In this document: positions 10,087 through 21,832 of the stretch, in pieces
Layout: every line of letters starts with the position of its first letter
Numbering within the stretch: position 1 is the first letter of the stretch
Source: Caenorhabditis remanei
Lineage: Eukaryota > Nematoda > Chromadorea > Rhabditida > Rhabditidae
Direction of reading: 5' to 3'
Length of the DNA stretch: 64,000 nucleotides
NCBI RefSeq assembly: GCF_010183535.1
Contig: NC_071329.1
Location: forward strand, 4,960,001-5,024,000
Notes under the pieces: model-generated
The model's database searches: none
What the model saw: only the letters and a program-made list of their open reading frames with translations
Told to the model about the DNA's origin: nothing
Made by a program: the position numbers and the translations under genes

Positions 10087-13000
10087 ATGGACATTCGAGT
10101 TGAATTGGGAGAACCACTCGACGAAATCATTGATGTAAGACTATTTGTAGACGGCACTTCTCTGAAAAGTTACAGACAAAATATTTTTAAAACCTTAAAA
10201 TCGCATTATTTTGCATTGAAATAGTGCGATTTGAAAGAGAATTACGCATCTGTAACTTTTTAGAGAAGTTTCATACAAAACGTTTATTGAACATTTAAAA
10301 AAAACTGCCTTACAGGGTCTCGAATTTGACAATATCCCACAAAAAACGATCCCACTAGGACACCCGTTTCGATTTGGTATTCAAACAAACTCGCTCAATG
10401 AATTGGAAAACTATGATTTCTATATGTATTGGGACAGTGGAGAACGCTCAGATATCATTCGACCAGAATACCAAGATTCGCCAGGTGGAATTAAGATGTA
10501 TTTCACGCTCAGTTTCAATGAAGCAACATCAGTGGAGTGTCAATTCATGCATGGAGACGATGAAATCGACGATTCATTTTTTGTAAGAAACACTTTCTTC
10601 AGAAAAAAAGCACAACATAGTTTTGCCTTTCTCCTCAATGGATTTTCAAAACAAGACTTCTAAAAACAAAAGGATTTACGTATTAAGACGCACTCTCTGA
10701 CTCGTTCGAGCATCGATCAACAGACCATGTTCACCCGAAAAAAGTCGACCATCTCCGATTTGCTAATCCTTTTGATCAAAGATAGTACCAAGTGTTCTTA
10801 GCAAATCGGGGTACTTTTTGGCCAGGTCCGTCACCTGGGTAACTAGAAAAATCAAAAAATCGATATTTTTCGAAAATTTTTCCTGAAGGAGTTAGGAATG
10901 AAATCTCAACGGGAAATTAATGTAGACACTATTTTAAGTATTTTTTGTGTTCAGAACAATATTCCAGCTCAACACCTTCATAGTGAAAATTTTGAAAATG
11001 TTTGAAATTTTCGGGTGTTTTTCATGAAATCGTTTTTATCTCGGCAGGGACACGAGAAGACGGGCTTTTTTATTTTAAATTCGGAATCTACATAAAATTT
11101 GGTATTGGAAACATGCTGTCCCTACTCGTATCTCTAGACCTAAAAAAATATTTTTTGGGAAGAATGAGAAAAACTGCGATTTTAACTTTCAAGTCCTTCC
11201 AGTAAATTTATTTTGATGTTTCAAAATAATGGTTTTTAAAAATTTTTCATTCAATCATGCTATTTTTATTCAGTTCCGGTACAATTTTCAATCATACCAC
11301 AAAAATTTTTTTCGAAAAAATTAAATTTTTGATTTCTGAAAATTTTCTCCCGAATTGAATCATTCCGACTGAAATGTTAAGGATAGCATTATAAAATCAG
11401 GAGAATATAACTGGAATATTCTTTAGATTCATAAAAAACTTGATTCCCACTATCGGGTCACCTGCTACTTACGTGTTCATGGTGAAATTCAGCGAAATTT
11501 TCAACTTGGGAAGTTGGTGCAACGGTACTTCATACTTGCAACGTTATTTGACAGGGAATTGCGGTGAATATGACAGGAATAGTGAGAAAACGGCAAAAAT
11601 TGATAGATTCTGCAAGATTTACGAAAAATGCTTTTAAAAATTAGGACTCATAAATGTTCAATGGTCTGACCTTTTCATGGATATCAGGAAAAAACTATTC
11701 AAGTTTTTTTTGAAAATCTTGCAGAATCTATCAATTTTTGCCGTTTTCTCACTATTCCTGTCATATTCACCGCAATTCCCTGTCAAATAACGTTGCAAGT
11801 ATGAAGTACCGTTGCACCAACTTCCCAAGTTGAAAATTTCGCTGAATTTCGCCATGAACACGTAAGTAGCAGGTGACCCGACAGTGGGAATCAAGTTTTT
11901 TATAAACCTAAAGAATATTCCAGTTATATTCTCCTGATTTTATAATGCTATCCTTAACATTTCAGTCGGAATGATTCAATTCGGGAGAAAATTTTCAGAA
12001 ATCAAAAAAATCAATTTTTTCGAAAAACATTTTGTGGTATGATTGAAAATTGTGCCAGAACTGAATAAAAATAGCATGATTTAATGAAAAACTTTAAAAA
12101 ACCATTATTTTGAAACATCAAAATAAATTTACTGGAAGGACTTGAAAGTTAAAATCGCAGTTTTTCTCATTCTTCCCAAAAAAATTTTCTTTGGGTCTAG
12201 AGATACGAGTAGGGACAGCATGTTTCCAATACCAAATTTTATGTAGATTCCGAATTTAAAATAAAAAACTTCTCGTGTCCCTGCCGAGATAAAAACGATT
12301 TCATGAAAAACACCCGAAAATTTCAAACATTTTCAAAATTTTCACTATGAAGGTGTTGAGCTGGAATATTGTTCTGAACACAAAAAATACTTAAAATAGT
12401 GTCTACATTAATTTCCCGTTGAGATTTCATTCCTAACTCCTTCAGGAAAAAATTTCGAAAAATATCGATTTTTTGATTTTTCTAGTTACCCAGGTGACGG
12501 ACCTGGCCAAAAAGTACCCCGATTTGCTAAGAACACTTGGTACTATCTTTGATCTAAAGGATTGGCAAATCGGAGATGGTCGACTTTTTTCGGGTGAACA
12601 TGGGTGATCGAACGAGTCAGAGAGTGCGTCATAAATACCTTGATAAGCGTTAATTACCAAAAAATACCAGTAAACGGCATCTCCTTGTTTTCATAACGCG
12701 GAGGTTTGGACTAGTGGTTAACAACCTTGTTTTTGAATCTCCTCCTCCTGAGTTCGTTTTTTTGCTGCAAAAAATTTTTTTTGTGTTCTATTTTGTTTAA
12801 TTGGGAAGAGGGATTTTGAAAGGTTTTTGAGAAAACTATTTTAGATGTTAGGAAAATGTGAAAGTTAATTAAGGAAAACAATGGAACCAGCAAGTATTAC
12901 TCGAGGATATTTGACTTTAGAACTCGGAAGAATAGAACTGCTACAGTATAGAACTCTACCACTGGTGTTGAAAACGCCTATCGGGCTTATGTAATATAAT

Positions 13001-16000
13001 TTTATACAGTTTTTTGTTAACTATTAAATAGACAAAGACTATATCTCCATGAAATAAGACTTTTATCCTCGAAAATTGGTTATAATTCTACTAAAAAGTC
13101 ACGAATGCAAACACGTTCCGTTCGAACTAGAATTCTATATTTTTGTAACAGTTCCATCGTGTTCCTTGCTATTTTGTAGCAGTTTTATTATTGTCTGTCC
13201 TATATTTTCACAGTTTTATTTTGTCACAGTTCTATTCTTCCGAGTTCTGAAGTCAAGTACTCCCTTAAACTCTAAGCCAATACTCTTACAGTAGCGAGCA
13301 TAAGTGAGTACACCTGCATACTTTTATATGTATCTCAGCAAAAACAACTCCGTTTTCCATAAACTTTTTTTTTCAAAGATAGCTGAAGCATTCAGCAATA
13401 CAAAAATCAGTTTTTCGAGATAGTTCAAATTCTGATTTTTTTTGATAATCGATTTTTCCTGATCGTGATTTGAAAATTCGAAAAAAAAACGTTTTATTTT
13501 TCTCTTGGAGTTATTGAGTTTTTGATGTCAAAATGTTGGAACATGTTCAAATAAACAAAAATTATGTTGGATCGCCATTCTACTTTCTGAGCATCGTGCC
13601 ACAGCTCCAGAAGTAAAAAGTAGTGTTCTCGGGAAAATTTTTATAACTCATCAAAAAGTGCTCCAAGTTAGTCGAAACATGTACCAAAAGATGTGTTTTG
13701 AGCTTTTCTACAAACAAACATCAAAAAGTTATATTCTTAGAAAAAATAATTGTTCTAATTTTTTTTCACTCGTAAATTATTTTATTCCCATTTTTTCCTA
13801 ATTTTCGATATTTTCTCGCTATAAAACGAACAAAGGATACACATATGTGTTTTATTATGTGTGATGAAGCATTTTGTATTCAGTTTGTAGGAGGTATGTT
13901 CGTTTTATAGCGAGAAAATATCGAAAATTAGGAAAAAATGGGAATAAAATAATTTGGCTCAATTGGCAAAGAATGGTCCCAACCGCAATGAACGGTCCCA
14001 AAATATAAAAGAACGGTCCCAAAGAATTGAATGGTCCCAACCGCAAAGAATGGTCCCTCAAAATTGATACGAAAAACTTTTCACCATTCTCTTAGGCTTA
14101 AGTTTCTTAGAAATTGGGAAAAACTGACAAATACGATTAATAATCGGTTTTGTCAATTTTTTCACCAATTTCTAAGAAACCTAAGCCTAAGAGAATGGTG
14201 AAAAGTTTTTCGTATCAATTTTGAAAGACCATTCTTTGCGGTTGGGACCATTTTTTGCCTATTGAGCCAATAATTTTCGAGTGAAAAAAAATTAGAAAAA
14301 TTATTTTTTCTAAGAATATAACTTTTTGATGTTTGTTTGTAGAAAAGCTCAAAACACATATTTAGGTACATGTTTTGACTAATTTGGAGCACTTTTTGAT
14401 GAGTTATAAAAATTTTCCCGAGAACACTACTTTTTACTTCTGGAGCTGTGGCACGATGCTCAGAAAGTAGAATGGCTATCCAACATAATTTTTGTTTATT
14501 TGAACATGTTCCAACATTTTGACATCAAAAACTCAATAACTCCAAGAGAAAAATAAAACGTTTTTTTTTTGAATTTTCAAATCACGATCAGGAAAAATCG
14601 ATTATCAAAAAAAATCAGAATTTGAACTATCTCGAAAAACTGATTTTTGTATTGCTGAATGTTTCAGCTATCTTTGAAAAAAGTCTATGCAAAACGGACT
14701 TGTTTTTGCTGAGATACATATGAAAGTATGCAGGTGTACTCACTTATGCTCGCTACTGTAGCATCTAGAAACGAGCAACTTGAATTTTTCATTGACCTGA
14801 ATGTAGTATCACATCTCATCGCAACTAAATAGAAAAATTTTTTTAGTTGCGTAGAAATGTATAGCATTCTTCATTTTGGGTTTATCAAGAAGTTTTCCAT
14901 TACGACTTGTTACAGTTGTCCTTCGCCCCGTCTGGACGGTTGATGCACGAAGGAGTGGAAGCGCACCGTCAGCCCATTAAATTTTGGTTCTTGTACGATC
15001 AAAATACCATCTCGAATAGAATCTCCGTTTCGCTCTCCGTTGCCAGCAGGATTAAAACCCGTATGATCACACCAACCATCCGCAACAACGGTGAAATTCA
15101 ATTTGACTATTCCATTGAGGTCATCAGAGAGCATGTCATTCATATGGTTTTCCAGTTCAACGCCCGACGTGTTCGACATCATCAAACATTTCAAGTGAGT
15201 AAAATCTTCATGTCATCGAGTTCAACAAGGCTACCGTATGATAATGTATTAGAAGCTTGGAAAGTGACGATGTACAGTAGCGGTCATAGGTGAGCATACC
15301 TGTGTACTTTTATATGTATCTCAGCAAAAACAAGTCCGTTTTGCATAGACTTTTTTCAAAGTTAGCTGAAACATTCAGCAATACAAAAATCAATTTTTTG
15401 AAATAGCTCCAATTCTGATCTTTTTCGGAAATCGATTTTTCCTGATCATGATTTGAAAATTTGAAAAAAAAAACGTTTTATTTTTCTCTTGGAGTTATTG
15501 AGTTTTTGATGTCAAAATGTTGGAACATGTTCAAATAAACAAAAAATCATGTCGAATTGTCATTCTACTTCCTGAGTATCGTGCCACAGCTCCAGGATTC
15601 AAAAGTACTGTTCTCGGGAAAATCATCATAACTCATCAACAAATGATCAAAATTAGTCGAAACTTGTACCAAAAGATGTGTTTTGAGCTTTTCTACAAAC
15701 AAACATCAAAAAGTTATATTCTTAGAAAAAGTAATTTTTCTAATATTTTTCACTCAAACATTTTTTGATTCTCATTTTTCTCTGTCTCTGATATTTTCTG
15801 GCTATGAAAATATCGTAAATTGAGAAAAAAATGGGAATCAAAAAATTTTGGAGTAAAAAAAATTAGAAAAATTACTGTTTTCTAAAAATGTAATTTTTTA
15901 ATGGCAGTTTGTATAAAAACTAAACACACATCTTTTGGTACAAGTTTCGACTAATTTTGATCATTTGTTGATGAGTTATGATGATTTTCCCGAGGACAGT

Positions 16001-16454
16001 ACTTTTGAATCCTGGAGCTGTGGCACAATGAGTGCCGATTCAACATATTTTTTTGTTTACTTAGATGTTTTTCAACATTTTGACATCAAAAACTTAATAA
16101 CTCCAAGAGAAAGAAAGAAGTTTTTTCGAATTTTCCAATCATGATCAGGAAAAATCGATAATCGAAAAAATCAGAAACGGAATTATTTCAAAAAACTTAT
16201 TTTCTTGTTATTGGATACTTCAGCTATCTTTCTTTTTTAGGTTTATGCAAAACGGACACGATTCAGAAGAGTTACACATGAAAGTATAAAAGTGTACTCA
16301 ATTATGCTCACTACGAGTAAATGACTTTTTTTTAAATTTGTTTTAATGAACAATGACTTATTTAGTATTCTGTTTATTTCAGTTAGAAGTTGACTACAAA
16401 TCGTTCACAGAAGATTCCAAATTGAAATATGAAACAGAAGAAGTCAGGGATTGA
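10087..16454 (+). CDS. Unrecognised nematode gene, family copy 2 (four exons, 221 residues)
   Basis: Exons are 10087-10134, 10316-10582, 14916-15194 and 16383-16454 (stop TGA). All junctions are phase 0 with GTAAGA/GTGAGT donors and TTACAG/TTTCAG acceptors. Lengths are 16, 89, 93 and 23 residues. Exons 2 and 3 match gene 1 in length and in spaced motifs (FGIQT, IRPEYQ, FAPSG, IREHV, RHHQTFQ). The last exon is acidic and charged (LEVDYKSFTEDSKLKYETEE). I see no signal peptide, membrane helix or known domain and do not assign a function. Introns 2 (4.3 kb) and 3 (1.2 kb) are swollen by the palindromic elements at 10681, 12908, 13287 and 15273, while exons stay open. That suggests selection on the protein, or recent insertions. 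The start is fixed by MDIRVEL, shared with MDLRVEF in gene 1. Confidence 0.7.
10681..12637. repeat. Near-perfect 1.96-kb palindrome in intron 2 of gene 2
   Basis: Bases from TATTAAGACGCACTCTCTGA at 10681 to about 11640 reappear inverted from about 11700 to 12637. The spacer is short, and only scattered differences occur (for example GATC against GAGC). Both strands therefore give mirror open frames near 11440-11637 and 11658-11894, which are not genes. It looks like a foldback transposon or a hairpin-forming duplication. Confidence 0.9.
12908..13260. mobile_element. TIR element of the TTTAGAACTCGGAAGAATAG family, copy 1
   Basis: The ends are GACTTTAGAACTCGGAAGAA and the inverse TTCTTCCGAGTTCTGAAGTC. 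The interior has AACTG-TACA and GTAACAGTTC words. A fuller relative with an 8-bp target duplication is at 18980-19520. Confidence 0.65.
13287..14760. mobile_element. Tc1/mariner-like palindromic element (TACAGTAGCG family), copy 1
   Basis: It starts TACAGTAGCGAGCATAAGTG and ends in the inverse CACTTATGCTCGCTACTGTA, consistent with a TA target. Arms pair for about 600 bp. The centre contains a short tandem array (13972-14058) and a hairpin around TTAGAAATTGG. No transposase is readable. Confidence 0.85.
13972..14058. repeat. Short tandem array of GAATGGTCCCAACCGCAAA units
   Basis: Five degenerate copies of a 16-24 bp unit built on GAA(T/C)GGTCCCAA occur in a row, with a partial inverted copy near 14224-14255. 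It lies in the palindromic element at 13287-14760. Confidence 0.75.
15273..16319. mobile_element. Tc1/mariner-like palindromic element (TACAGTAGCG family), copy 2
   Basis: It starts TACAGTAGCGGTCATAGGTG. The right end, near GTACTCAATTATGCTCACTA, is diverged. It occupies most of intron 3 of gene 2. A third, half-length piece lies at about 27420-27601. Confidence 0.75.
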
Positions 16455-16683
16455 TAAGAATGTGCATCGATGTTTCTGTACCTATATATTTGATTTTATT
16501 TATTTTAAAGTGACTGTCGTCCTCCTGTCTCCTCAGCGAGCAGTCGTATTCCTTCCCGTCTCATATTGATTTTTTTCCTCCCTTCGTTAACCCTGTAAAT
16601 CTATACTCTATCTCTCCACTATATTCTATCAAATATAAAAATTCAGCTCTCTATCACATATCGAACTTATTTACATACTAACG

Positions 16684-17127
16684 ATGGAGGTAGGCACATA
16701 TGACAAGGAAATTCAGGGTCAAACTCGCGAACGTTGTCAAAAACGTACAATTCGCGATTCACCCAATATCGATCGAAAAAGGGCTAAATCTGCTTCCAAC
16801 TCCATTGATATAACTGGCGGATTTAATCGACTGGAAACATCGGATAACTCTAAATTGATGGATTTCTCTAGAATTTTTAACAACGAATCTATAAATCTTG
16901 AAACTCCGAAGGACGTGATCGAAGTGATTAAGGGTATGGCGAGTGCGCTAACCCTTATTCACAACCAAAATCAAACTTTGATATCCCAGGACAAAACATT
17001 GAGCGATAAAGTGGTGTCGTTGGAATTATTGGTGGGAAGTATGGTCGAGAAAATGCCGGCTCCATCCTCTGTGAGAAAGATGAATGATGCTCTGCCTACG
17101 GTGCAACAATCCAAAATCGTACTCTAA
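16684..17127 (+). CDS. Unrecognised 147-residue open frame, possibly a LINE ORF1-like fragment
   Basis: The ATG follows an AT-rich leader, and the frame is open for 147 residues with clean codon use. The N-terminal half is basic (RKRAKSAS). The second half (about residues 75-125) is helical with heptad-like spacing (LIHNQNQTLISQDKTLSDKV) and could form a coiled coil. A basic region plus a coiled coil resembles ORF1 proteins of non-LTR elements, and a LINE 3' end lies 2.4 kb downstream. No zinc knuckle or RRM is seen, so this is only a suggestion. It could equally be a lineage-specific gene. Confidence 0.4.
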   Translation: MEVGTYDKEIQGQTRERCQKRTIRDSPNIDRKRAKSASNSIDITGGFNRLETSDNSKLMDFSRIFNNESINLETPKDVIEVIKGMASALTLIHNQNQTLISQDKTLSDKVVSLELLVGSMVEKMPAPSSVRKMNDALPTVQQSKIVL

Positions 17128-18979
17128 TGCTGCCTCGAAAAACCTTCCGAAAAAAACGTCTTCAAAATCTGGTCCGACCAAATCGCGAGAAGCAAAAATG
17201 TTGACCCACAACGTTCCGCCTACCACAATTGCATGAGATACATATGAATTTCATCATACGCGGCTCAAAGCCCTTTTGAGGATCAAACGCGGATGAGATG
17301 CGGGCGTCCTCATTTTTGAGGGAATCTCAGAAGTGCCGAGGATGAAACGAGGATCAAATGCGGATGAGTTGGCACTCATTCATTTTCAATTTTTATTTCA
17401 TTTATTTCAATTTTTTCGTTTTTCGTGTAACATTTTTCGCTTTCTCATCAAAATAAATGAATTTCAGTGAACTAAATTCAAAAAAACGTCTACCAATTGG
17501 TCTGAATCGAGGAACTACGTTATTCAAAAGGCATACGGGTGAGTTTTGTTTCGAAAATTGAAAAATTGGCTGTCCTTTTTTTTCAGAAGAATGTTCAATG
17601 TTGGGATTCCGGCCAGCGCATTCCTAGATGTTTCCCTGTATTTCCACAACTGTAAGTTCTTCTGAGTAACACAAGAACTCCGCAATTTTGAAACTACTTT
17701 TTTAAGTTGGAAATTGAAAAACCGAAAATTTTATTGATAAATTTTAACAATTCTTTTGTAAATTTTTGAAAATTTCAACTAAAATTCAAATTTAATCCAT
17801 TTTTTGTGTTCGCACTTCACTTTTGAGAAAAAAAAAATATTCCAAAATTACAAATCTTTGCTCTCCAAATTGAGATATTCGTTTTTTGTTTATGATATTT
17901 TTCTCAATAAGCTTGGCAACTGTACGGAAAAATTGCACATTATGAGTATCAGCAATAATAGTTATCAATTATTTTTTTAGATCGTCGTCGACATGTGGAT
18001 CGTGCCCCGGAAACAGACCGAGCAGCAACATCCGAAACAAAAATGACAATTATTCGACTTTGCAACAAATTTTCTAAATTTTTCGGTGTTTTTTTCTTAA
18101 CTTTGAATAAAATAAATATTGATATAAATTTATACAATCGTTTGTTGCTTCATAACTATTTACAATTAGAAAGCGCCAGAAAATTCTGATCCGGGGAACC
18201 CCTGCCCAAATTTTCTGCTGCCGACCGCCGAGGATCAAGTCTGACCCAAACTAGGACCAAATTTGATGTCTTTTTTGGTATCGTTTTGACGCCGAGTGTT
18301 CATCCGCGTTTGGACCAAATTTCATCCGGAGCGGTTTGCCTGTGTGGTGGTGAGTTCGTTCTCTCCAGGTCGGAAAATTTTTTTGTTTTTTGTTTTGAAA
18401 ACAACGGAATTGACTTTCCGTGTGCCTTGAGATTTCTCTATAAATTTGCACCCCGATTGTTTTCTCTTTTGAATGATAATAATAAAAAAGTGCAAAACTC
18501 CCGAAAAAAGAATACTACTAACAAGGGAACCTTTTAGGTGGTACCTAATGCCATCAAAAACGACCTATACAGGGTGAAAGAGCATGTTTCAAAACCTATA
18601 AATCAACTTTCAAAAGTTGCTTACGTGACCTGTAAGTGTCTGAAATTGCCATCTGAAAATTGACCATTTTTACCATTGATTTGCTGCATTTCGCTCTCTC
18701 GCCTCCTCCAAATCCTATCACGTTTGTAACAAACTGCGGCGGCACTTTAAAAACGTGTTCGAGTGGCGCAGGTGGTTAGCGTCTACGGGGAGGAAAATTT
18801 TGGGCTGGTTCGACCCCTTCGCCATTTTTTTTTGTGTGATTTCTTTTTTTCCAGTTTTTTTCATTGGTTTTTGGAAGCTATCATAAAAGTCTTTTTTGTA
18901 CCACCATCAACGTGATACCCTTCTGAATCCCTTTCAATTGGTGATTATAAGAGTGATCTGCCGGTTGGCAGATGGAGGT
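17128..18979. other. Repeat-derived stretch with exon-like islands
   Basis: GAGGATCAAACGCGGATGAG words at 17278-17372 recur inverted near 18285-18330, suggesting a decayed TIR element. Inside are splice-bounded islands (17468-17538, 17587-17650, 17982 onward) whose frames can be joined for a short distance, but the first island carries an in-frame stop and has no start. Around 18770-18835 a tRNA-like A box (TGGCGCAGGTGGTTAGCG) and B box (GGTTCGACCCC) appear. I call no gene. Confidence 0.35.
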
Positions 18980-19520
18980 GGGGGTATTTGAGTTTAGAAC
19001 TCGGAAGAATAGAACTGTGACAAAATAAAACTGTGAAAATATAGAACAGGATAAAATAGAACTGAACAAAGTGGAACTACGAAAAAATGGAACTGCTACG
19101 AAACAGAACTCGACAAAATAGAACTGAACACAATGGGACTGTTACAAAATAGAACTGTTACAAAATAGAACTCCAGTTCGAATTGAGCGCGTTTGCATTT
19201 TTTGCAATAATTCAATTTATTTTTTGCATTACTTCAATTTTTCATCGAATAATTGTTAAAATTGAAAAAAAAGTCGTTATAATTCTTCTAAAAAGTCACG
19301 AATGCAAACGCGCTCCATATGAACTAGAGTTCTATTTTGTAACAGTTCTATTTTGTAGCAGTTCCATTGCGTTCAGTTCTATTTTGTTGAGTTCTGTTTT
19401 GTAGCATTTCTAACTTTCACTGTTCCTGTTTGTAACAGTTCTATCTTTTCCTGTTCTATATTTTCACAGTTTTATTTTGTCGCAGTTCTATCTTTCCGAG
19501 TTCTAAACTCAAATACCCCC
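18980..19520. mobile_element. TIR element of the TTTAGAACTCGGAAGAATAG family, copy 2
   Basis: Inverted ends GGGGGTATTTGAGTTTAGAA and TTCTAAACTCAAATACCCCC are flanked by the exact 8-mer ATGGAGGT at 18972-18979 and 19521-19528, pointing to hAT-type transposition. The interior is a ladder of AGAACTGTTACAAAAT-like units in one orientation, then in the other. Confidence 0.85.
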
Positions 19521-20155
19521 ATGGAGGTGCCGCCAAACTTATATCGATGTTCTAAAAAGTTCAACTTTGAATACCTATCTTATTTCGATACTTTGGAAGC
19601 CTACGGACTTGAGTCATTAGAACTCCGCCGTCTAATTATTGATCTTGTCTATCTATACAAAATACTTGTATCCAATGAGTTTTACTCCCCTAATCATGTT
19701 TATACCTCTTTTACCCATTTTCAGTCCTTAAGACGCCATTCCTATCATATCAAATCCATCTTATCTAACAGAACCAAATTCGGTTCCCAGTATTTACCGA
19801 ACCGGTTGTTGTCCTGTTGGAATTCACTCCCCGTGCATGTTTTTCCTGTCAAATCTTCCTCTCTGTGTTTTAAGAATAATGTCAAACGGTTAGATCTGTC
19901 CAAGTATCTCACTCTCAACATTTCTACTTACTAGTCTCCCCCCCCCTCTCTCTTTTGACCTATTCCCGAGGTAGCAAAAAAAGGGCAAAAACTATTTTTC
20001 CTTTTAATACTTCCAAAGGGAAAATAGTTTCCATCCTAATTTTGCGTCCTCCAGAAGAGGCCCGACAAATTGTTTATATATTGTAATTCACTTCCGTTGT
20101 ATCAGTGGCTCTTTGCTCTTCATCACGAATCAAAATAAATAAATACAAATACAAG
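19521..20155 (+). mobile_element. 5'-truncated LINE: C-terminal end of ORF2 plus 3' tail
   Basis: The frame 19521-19934 gives 137 residues typical of the tail of a CR1/Jockey-like reverse transcriptase ORF. The cues are GLESLELRRLIIDLVYLYKI, then RHSYHIKS, LPNRLLSCWNSLPVHVF and a C-terminal hydrophobic-basic end. The catalytic YADD part is absent. The 3' tail ends in AATAAATAAATACAAATAC, a short-repeat tail common in such LINEs. The TIR element at 18980 has its target duplication in this sequence, so the LINE piece is older. The ATG used here is part of that duplication and is not a real start. Confidence 0.75.
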
Positions 20156-20371
20156 TGGGACCAGTGTTACAAAAAAATCAGATTTTTACTCGACTAAGAA
20201 TTTTGAGCAAAAGATAAAAGTATCTTGGAGAAACAGGCCTAGAACGAGTTATATCCTCAAAGTGTTGAAAAAGTTATCGTTGAAAAATAAGTTGACGACA
20301 GGTAGAGCTTGGAATCCTTGTTTTAGTGCGTATCGTAGATGTATGTAAGAAAGAGAATGTCAAAAATCGGT

Positions 20372-20442
20372 GACACCGGGGTGGAATCCAACCACCGTCT
20401 GCAGATTAAGCCTCCGCAGCACTACCACTGTGCTACCGGTGC
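20372..20442 (-). tRNA. tRNA-like pseudogene or SINE head (CTT-like anticodon)
   Basis: The minus strand folds as a cloverleaf. The acceptor is GCACCGG/CCGGTGT, the D stem GCAC/GTGC, the anticodon stem GCGGA/TCTGC with seven-base loop GGCTTAA, and the T stem GGTGG/CCACC. Position 33 is G instead of T and the T loop is TTGGATT instead of TTCGAAT, so it is probably not functional. The loop resembles tRNA-Lys(CTT). It sits in a repeat-rich gap. Confidence 0.55.
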
Positions 20443-21132
20443 GCCCGAAATTCGACTCTCTTTTTCTTTACATTAACATTTATTTTGAGGTTTTTTTCTT
20501 AGGTCCTAAATTCTTAGTCGCGTAAAAAACTGATTTTTTGTAATACCCGTTTCCCACCTTTTCCTTATTTTAAATGTTGTTCTAAAACTATACCAAAAAA
20601 TATTCACAACTTTCATATACTGGCTGTCTATGTTCTTATCAAAACGAAACACTAAAAAAAAGTTCTCAACAAGGCGGGAATGAACTCTCATTCGCAAGCC
20701 ATCCATGTACACCCACAGGTAAAGAGCGATGCGTGAACCCATATGCGTCCATATCGAGTATGTGTCCACATCGCATCTACATTTAGGCCGCGGATCGCGC
20801 GTAGGTCAAATATGGAAAAGAGGAATGTCGGTCCATTTCGAATTTTCGAAGATCGTGCGTGCTTCCATGTCGCATCCATATTAGATCCACGCCTAATCTG
20901 ATTTTCCAATGATAATCTAATATACCGCCGTGTTGTTTACCATAAATCGAGGCCAATTATTTTTAGGAGTTTGCGCATAATTAATTTAAAATAAAAGGTG
21001 AGTGGAAACGGAGAACATTTGGTAGACAAGTTGAACGAGAATGGAAAAACAATAGTAAGAATAGAACCCACCCAGTATCAGTTTTTGTAGACATAAAATA
21101 GAGGGGGCTCAGTGCTAAAAGTAAATGTCACC
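20443..21132. other. Gene-free stretch with diverged repeats
   Basis: Positions 20690-20895 contain repeated CATATGCGTCCAT, CATGTCGCATCCA and ACATCGCATCTA words, suggesting an old decayed repeat. Open frames on the minus strand here are repeat artefacts. Nothing else was recognised. Confidence 0.35.
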
Positions 21133-21832
21133 ATGGATCCATCAGACATACTCACAGATTCCAACCGCGATCCGCATAATGGATTCATCGCGCTTTACCT
21201 GTGTCACCACACCATCCACGCGCTGCCGGCCGCTCTTGAGAGTGCAGTCAAGAAAAACCGAGTCGTATTCTTTTCTCAACGCTATTTACCAATAAAATCG
21301 GTATCGTCTCCTGAAAACTTCAAAATAGTTATTCAACTAGCTAAAATGCACAATAAACCCAAGAAAACTATAAAAATGGTATAAATACCAAAAAGGTAAA
21401 TTAACGGAGCACCTAACGTGCCTCCGCCAGCGCCTAAGAGTGCCGAAATTCTCCATTTCAAAAGCGAAATTGACAAAAAAAGCGACAAGAAATGCGCGCG
21501 AGCCCGTAGGTCAACGCGGCAACACAGTGACATACGGAGTGAGTATAGAAACTCAAGCGATGTTAAAGAAACGTTGCACACGGTGCCAACCGTACAACTC
21601 AATCCGAAACCACTTTTTGAATTTTGCTGATATTTGGCAGAACAAGTCGATGCAAACTGTGCCGATTCTTCGGAATGCTATGGGTGGAGGAAAAAGCAGG
21701 TTGATCCAGGGTGCCATCACTCCCTTTAAACTACGCGTCGGAGATGGGCCATTCAGACTTTGGCAGGTAGGGATGAATGAGAACTTTTCTCAAAAAATTA
21801 GTAAAAAATTAGCCAAAATGGGAAGAAGTTGA
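21133..21832 (+). CDS. Unrecognised two-exon gene (about 215 residues)
   Basis: Exon 1 is 21133-21378, starting MDPSDILTDSN in good context (CACCATGG). A 52-nt GTATAA..CCGCCAG intron joins it in phase 0 to exon 2, 21431-21832 (stop TGA). A possible donor at 21767 (CAG/GTAGGG) could mean a further exon that I could not find. The first part is acidic with an ALESAVKKNRVVFF segment. The second is basic and contains KKRCTRCQPYN, a lone CxxC pair. There are no membrane segments and no known domain. The intron is GC-poor and of normal nematode size, and phase is consistent, which favours a real gene over chance. Confidence 0.45.

Noticed and set aside
11440..11894. Two near-identical open frames on opposite strands
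   Set aside because: They are the two arms of the 10681-12637 palindrome; no splice signals, no homology.
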